A stretch of DNA of 64,000 nt from the NCBI GenBank assembly GCA_030544215.1, contig JARZZO010000011.1, positions 5,566,001 through 5,630,000 on the forward strand. The letters run 5' to 3'. The notes under the pieces are model-generated. The model made no database searches. It saw only the letters and a list, made by a program, of their open reading frames with translations, and was not told where the DNA came from. Source of the DNA: Zantedeschia hybrid cultivar. Lineage: Eukaryota; Streptophyta; Magnoliopsida; Alismatales; Araceae. Shown here one piece after another: positions 59,291 to 64,000 of the stretch. Position 1 is the stretch's first letter, and every line of letters starts with the position of its first letter. Position numbers and translations under genes: made by a program.

Positions 59291-59464
59291 TTGTCCTCAA
59301 ATGCAAGTGTAGCTGCGGTCCGCCCGCCCCCAGCGCGCTTCTTCCCCTCCGGTCTCCGCGGGCGGGGCGAATTCGAGTATCCGTCGAAAAAGGCTTCACC
59401 TTGGGACCTTGCGGGGGCAGATCAGAGTGGCACCCGAACAGGGAATGGCGGCCAAAGCTCGGGC

Positions 59465-60540
59465 CACTTTGATTGGAGAATAGGAGAAGAATAAGGGAGA
59501 ATAAGGGGAGAATAAGCTTAATTTTGCTTTGACAAGCAGAATGGCTTATACCGGTGCAGAATAGCGTATTCGGAGAATAAAGAGAATAAGCCATCTCACC
59601 CTAGACCCAAGAATTACTTATTCTTCTTATTCCATTAGCGGGCCCCACAAAACTATCAAACCGAAACATCTCTTATTCTGGTATACGCCATTCCGTCAGT
59701 GGGCCCCACGTAATAACTTATTCTGCAAACAAAGTGAGGCGGGTAATCCATATGAACAAATCCCTGTCCAAAGCGACCGCCGCGATGGAGGAATCTTCTG
59801 AGATCTGCTTCCCCGGCGGGGGCGGCGGGTCCTTGCTGAGAGAGAGAGAGAGAGAGGGAGAGGCACGTGGGAATCGCTGATCTTGAAGAGGCGTCGTACT
59901 ACGCACGAGAGTTGACCGCGGGAGTCCCCACGAATTTGGGATTTTTTAAGAACATCACAATTTAAGATTTTTAAGCCTCAGCGTATAAGTATTTTTTTTT
60001 CTAATTTTGATGAATTAATTTAATTGTGTGCTTTTTTTAAACAGTTGTATTTTTAAATAATTTGTCTTATTTTATTTTTTGAACAATTTGAAAATTAATT
60101 TCATATTTTTTTATGTAAACTCTTGTTTTTTGTAATTATCATGAAAATTTCAGATGTTTTTATTACTTTGAGATCTTTTAGTTCATTCTTTGAATCAATT
60201 CTTTTTTCAGAATTCTGATTTGGTGCCATTAGTGGCTAGATTCAGAATTTTTAACATCAATTTGATTGCAGAATAAGTCAATCTGGAATTACTTATCCGG
60301 AATAGCGTATACTAGAATAAGGGGTGTTTAGTTTTGATAATTATGTGGGACCCACTGACGGAATAAGAAGGATAAACAATTTTTGGGTGTAAGGTCGAAT
60401 TGCTTATTATCCTTATTCTCCGAATAGGCTATTTGGCACCGGTATAAGCCATTCCACTTGTCAAAGCTAAATTAAACTTATTCTCCTTTTATTCTTCCTT
60501 ATTCTTCTCCTATTCTCTAATCAAAGTGACTTGTATCACA
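59465..60540. mobile_element. Long inverted-repeat element enclosing a GC-rich segment
   Basis: Two arms of about 270 bp (59465-59735 and 60270-60540) are reverse complements over their length, beginning CACTTTGATTRGAGAATAGG and ending TTATTCTGCAAWC. The enclosed 530 bp begins GC-rich and contains, on the minus strand, a G-box CACGTG (59863-59868) and a (CT)n leader-like run, then turns AT-rich. Long arms around a host-like piece resemble a MULE or Pack-MULE, but no 9-bp duplication was found. Alternatively two MITEs inserted in opposite orientation around the transporter promoter. Confidence 0.7.
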
Positions 60541-60544
60541 TTTA

Positions 60545-61700
60545 AATGGTTTATGACAACCCCTCTGTCCCCCCTCCCTGTCTAATGGGGACAAAAACGC
60601 CACTTCAAACATATGGTTATTCTTAACCGTGGGCTGGTTAAGATGAGTGATGGATTAAAAATGTGGAGTATTAAAAACAAATGGTTGGATTAGATGGTTA
60701 ACAACTAAATTCTATTTCTTGAAAATTACTCAATCATGTTTATATATAGATACACATTTATACGTAAATAGCGGTATAGTTTAGTTCTAAATAGCATACT
60801 CATGCTTTATAATTTTTTTTGAAGATATTAAGAAATATTAAAGACTTTCTGATAAATGTTTATTTAAGTGGAAATACTCCTTATCATGGATAGCATCCTT
60901 GGAGGGAAAAAAGTATGCTGATTATTAATACTACATGAGATCCATTTTTGACATCAAAAAGTATAATCATGAGAATTTTTCTTTTAAGGAGAGTATTCAT
61001 GATATCATAACTTTAAAGGTATATTTTTGTGAATAAAAATGTATAAAAATATACATGTAAAAATCCAAAATATTAATTATCGAGATGATTTAACTTATCA
61101 TAATAAGACGAAAGTGTTCTAGCATTTAGTTCACACCTGGACTGTGACTAATCCCATGCATGTTACTTAGAATTTTATTCTGTGTCCATTTAATGACCTG
61201 ATTAGAATACGAATCATTAATAGCTTAATCAAATTTGTTAGTAATGTGAGTATTCAAAGGTCAACTAGAATTTAGTTCAAATTTGGCTTAATAATTTGGC
61301 TAATTAAGTTTGAACAAAACAAAGTAATGTTTAAAATGTTAGCCTCCAACAAAAATCATTTGTTAACGTTTTATTAGTGACTTGGGCTACTAGTCAACAA
61401 TGTACAGTGAACTCCCCACAGGCGAAAAATTAGTTTTGTCCACAAGTTCAAACTATCTCCAAACCTGATCCTAGGGATTTAAAATGATCTAAGAGCCATT
61501 CTCCATTTAAAGAGTCCTCTTCAATCCACTTCTTGGTCAGCTCCCGAGTTGCCCTAAGTCAGCATAACAACCTGTAGATCTATAACAAGAAGACTTTTTC
61601 TAGACGTGCTTGCATGTGGACGTCTTCTTTATTTTGTATAGTGTTCGTAAATTATACTGTGGAAAGAAGATGCTTTTAGTAGCAGTGTCAAACCTCTTAA
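60545..61700. other. Intergenic, AT-rich
   Basis: No gene or bounded element was recognised. Confidence 0.4.
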
Positions 61701-61706
61701 AAAAAA

Positions 61707-62097
61707 GGATTTTTTACATATACATTCCTCAAATATATCATATTTGCATGTATACCCCCAACTCACATATGATCATCAATATCTTCGAAATCTTCAAAAT
61801 ATTACATTTTTACCCTTTCCGTCAAACTTAGGTGAATTTCAACAAAATATGTCAAAAAAAATTGCATAAATCATATCATCGGAGGTGTCGGGAGTACATA
61901 ATACAAGATATTTAGTAAATTGAGGACTATATGTTTAAAATATTAGTGAATTTGAGGATATTTATGCAAAATTATTAGATTGAGAGGTATAAGTACAACT
62001 TTTTATAGATTTTAAGAGTATTGATGCTAATACGTGAGAGTTGGGAGTGTGCATGCAAATACCATGTACGTACGGGGGTATATATGCAAAAGAGGGA
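61707..62097. mobile_element. Inverted-repeat MITE, copy B
   Basis: Ends GGATTTTTTACATATACATT and, reversed, CTCTTTTGCATATATACCCC face each other and continue through CATATTTGCATGTATACCCC-like sequence. Same family as 43230-43614. Core of TTTTACCCTTTCCGTCAAA type. No target duplication identified. Confidence 0.6.
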
Positions 62098-62196
62098 TGA
62101 CAATATTAAGGCAACACCCCCCCACCCTAACTGTTTGATTTGACGTGTAATACCATAAAATGCTATAAAAATTAGATTTCTACGAAGAAAATCTTA

Positions 62197-62705
62197 GGAA
62201 TAATTACACAAAAAATCCTATTAAAATATTAGTTATGTTTTTTTCTTTCACTTTCCTGAGGTATTATTAGTAACCCTCTAAGCAAAAAAAATGTCAAAAA
62301 TGCCCTCGAGTTAGTTGTCGTTAGTTGCCGTAAGTATATACCAAAAAGATTCTATTAACATTTGTTGTTCATAGAAAAAAGACATTTAATACCCTCACGG
62401 CAGTAGCGATGGCACTAAGAGAGAGAGAGAGAGAGAGAGATTGGAGACCTCTTTAGGAGCCGGCGGGGTGGCTGCCCAAAGAGAGGAGGGTGGGTGGATA
62501 AAAGTGAGAGTATTATTGTCTTATTTTTTATCTGAGTTAAGATTTAATTATAGTTAAGTCCCTTTTAGTTAGACCTGATTACGATACGTAACTTTAGAGA
62601 CATTTTTGACATAATTTTTGCTTAAGAAGATTATTAATAATATCTTGAAAAATTGAAGGACAAAACGTAATTAATATTTTAATAGGATTTTTGGTGTAAT
62701 TATCC
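62197..62705. mobile_element. Long-TIR MITE
   Basis: 509 bp with arms of about 110 bp: GGAATAATTACACAAAAAAT and, reversed, GGGATAATTACACCAAAAAT, both followed by CCTATTAAAATATTA and, near the arm ends, ATGTCAAAAATG. A (GA)n run lies near 62418-62441 in the loop. Matching flanking duplication not found. Confidence 0.65.
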
Positions 62706-62709
62706 CATC

Positions 62710-64000
62710 CTTTGCATTTTATAGCATGCTCACAAAAACTTAGTAGTATGAATCGGTCATTTGTTTAAATAAAGTAAGTGAAACATCAAATCATCTCTGA
62801 TCGTTGGAGTGATGATGTACCAAAGCAGGCAGAAATGACGAAGTCTAAACAATCTCGTCACATTTCTGACACATAAGATACGACATTTTATAGCATTTTA
62901 AGGTATTTCACAACGAACCGGAGGATCCTTACTATGTCCTCCCATCTTGGTCCTCTGCTGCAGCCACATACTTAACATCATAACATCAGAAATATATATT
63001 GTTAGCGAAACATCTTAAATCTTTCACATGGAAGATGTTTGGTTGCTTAACAATCATGCATTCACGCAGTAACATGTGGAGAATGCTCATTCGTATAGCA
63101 ATTAAGTAGTCTTACTTGTAGTGACCATCAAAAGATAAACCCCTCCAAACTCATCTACATCTTTACCGTAGTCTTGGCTTTGCAGGAACCCAACGTCAAA
63201 TGGTATACTTGTAAACTTGAGAATGTATAGTCTAAACAATTATGTAAATTATTGCCAATTTTTCGAAGTGATCCGACTTTCTTAATACAGAATTGCCGTA
63301 AGGCGGCCATATCGTTCTAGTGCTGGTTACTTAGACATAAAATATTTTAAAATATGATAAAGTACTATATTTCCGTAAGTCATAAAATACCACATCTTAA
63401 TGTCTCTTTTGATGTTTTACGTCAAACCAAACCACCCTTCAGTGATTTTATTCTGCACATCCATGCTGTGTCTTACCAAACATAAGCATAGATAAGTTCA
63501 CTGTAGCACCATGATGCGATACCGAATCATTCTGATAATCAATTGTAAGTAGGAATTTTCACTATTTGGTTCAAACTTAAAAATCAAATCGAATTATTAA
63601 TTTAGTTTGATTTGGTTCGATTTAAAGTTTAATTTTTTTTTTTTATTTGAGTTGAAAACAAACTGAATAAAAAAATTTGGTTTGATTTGATTTTTACGTT
63701 TCATAAATCAAACAAACGGAATGAATCGAATTACTTATAAAGACATAAATTTAGTATATATATATATATTAAACTAAAGTCATTGAAAATAGAAGTATAA
63801 TGAAATACTATGATACTTTCTATTTAAATTAAGAACATCTTCCTCCGTTCATATGTAAAGTATAATACAAGTTTTTATTAGTGAAAAGAGTAAAGTATAA
63901 TATAAATTTGTGGTTTCTCTTCTACTACAACGTTGAGCAATCAGTGGAACAACTATGTTAACTGTTTCTATGAATGATACACATGTTATGTAAATTAGCT
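62710..64000. other. Intergenic, AT-rich
   Basis: Apart from the repeat at 63555-63725 and a short (TA)n at 63756-63769, nothing was recognised. Confidence 0.4.
63555..63725. repeat. AT-rich TTTGGTTTGATTT repeat
   Basis: CACTATTTGGTTCAAACTTA to GGTTTGATTTGATTTTTACG; related in inverse orientation to the right end of the repeat at 29940-30550. Confidence 0.4.

Overview
The window is plant nuclear DNA, almost certainly from a flowering plant. It has GT-AG introns, interstitial CCCTAAA-type telomere repeats, plant Ty1/copia, Ty3/gypsy, L1, RTE and SINE retroelements, hAT, Tourist-like and other small DNA transposons, and exons of two plant genes. The GC-rich first exon and promoter of the larger gene would suit a non-grass monocot or a magnoliid, but the species cannot be fixed from this sequence.

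Gene 1 (window edge to 29.2 kb, minus strand) is the 5' part of a SOS1/NHX7 plasma-membrane Na+/H+ antiporter gene. Twelve exons were placed by translating the minus strand and matching splice sites. Reading phase is kept across every junction, giving about 413 codons of the transmembrane exchanger domain. The rest of the gene lies left of position 1. Its introns are very large: intron 1 is about 14.5 kb and intron 9 about 6.2 kb. Intron 9 holds a decayed minus-strand copia element that itself contains a SINE, an L1 fragment and a hAT-like element carrying telomere repeats. Intron 1 holds a full-length RTE retrotransposon with a 19-bp target duplication, a second hAT-like element, a rearranged chromovirus, L1 pieces, a 5'-truncated RTE copy and a SINE.

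From 29.4 to about 56 kb there is no gene that looks intact. The SOS1 promoter (TATA box and a long G-run) is followed by a 7.95-kb copia element (31504-39456) whose leader was split by a 1442-bp solo LTR. That LTR contains an array of about seven hairpin-forming repeats. Further right are several MITEs and hAT-type elements, an LRR-like remnant, an L1 ORF1 piece, a half-ubiquitin pseudogene, GC-rich minisatellites, and a minus-strand L1 with a Tourist-like MITE inside it.

Gene 2 (56489-57625, minus strand, with a predicted 5'-UTR intron reaching about 59.3 kb) is an intact Golgi GDP-sugar transporter of the GONST3/GGLT1 type. Immediately upstream of it is a pair of roughly 270-bp inverted repeats enclosing a GC-rich, promoter-like segment. 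The last 3.5 kb holds more inverted-repeat elements and no gene.

The two genes have no evident functional link: one exports Na+ at the plasma membrane, the other imports GDP-sugar into the Golgi. All coordinates come from reading the sequence by eye. Family names rest on remembered motifs, not on a database search.
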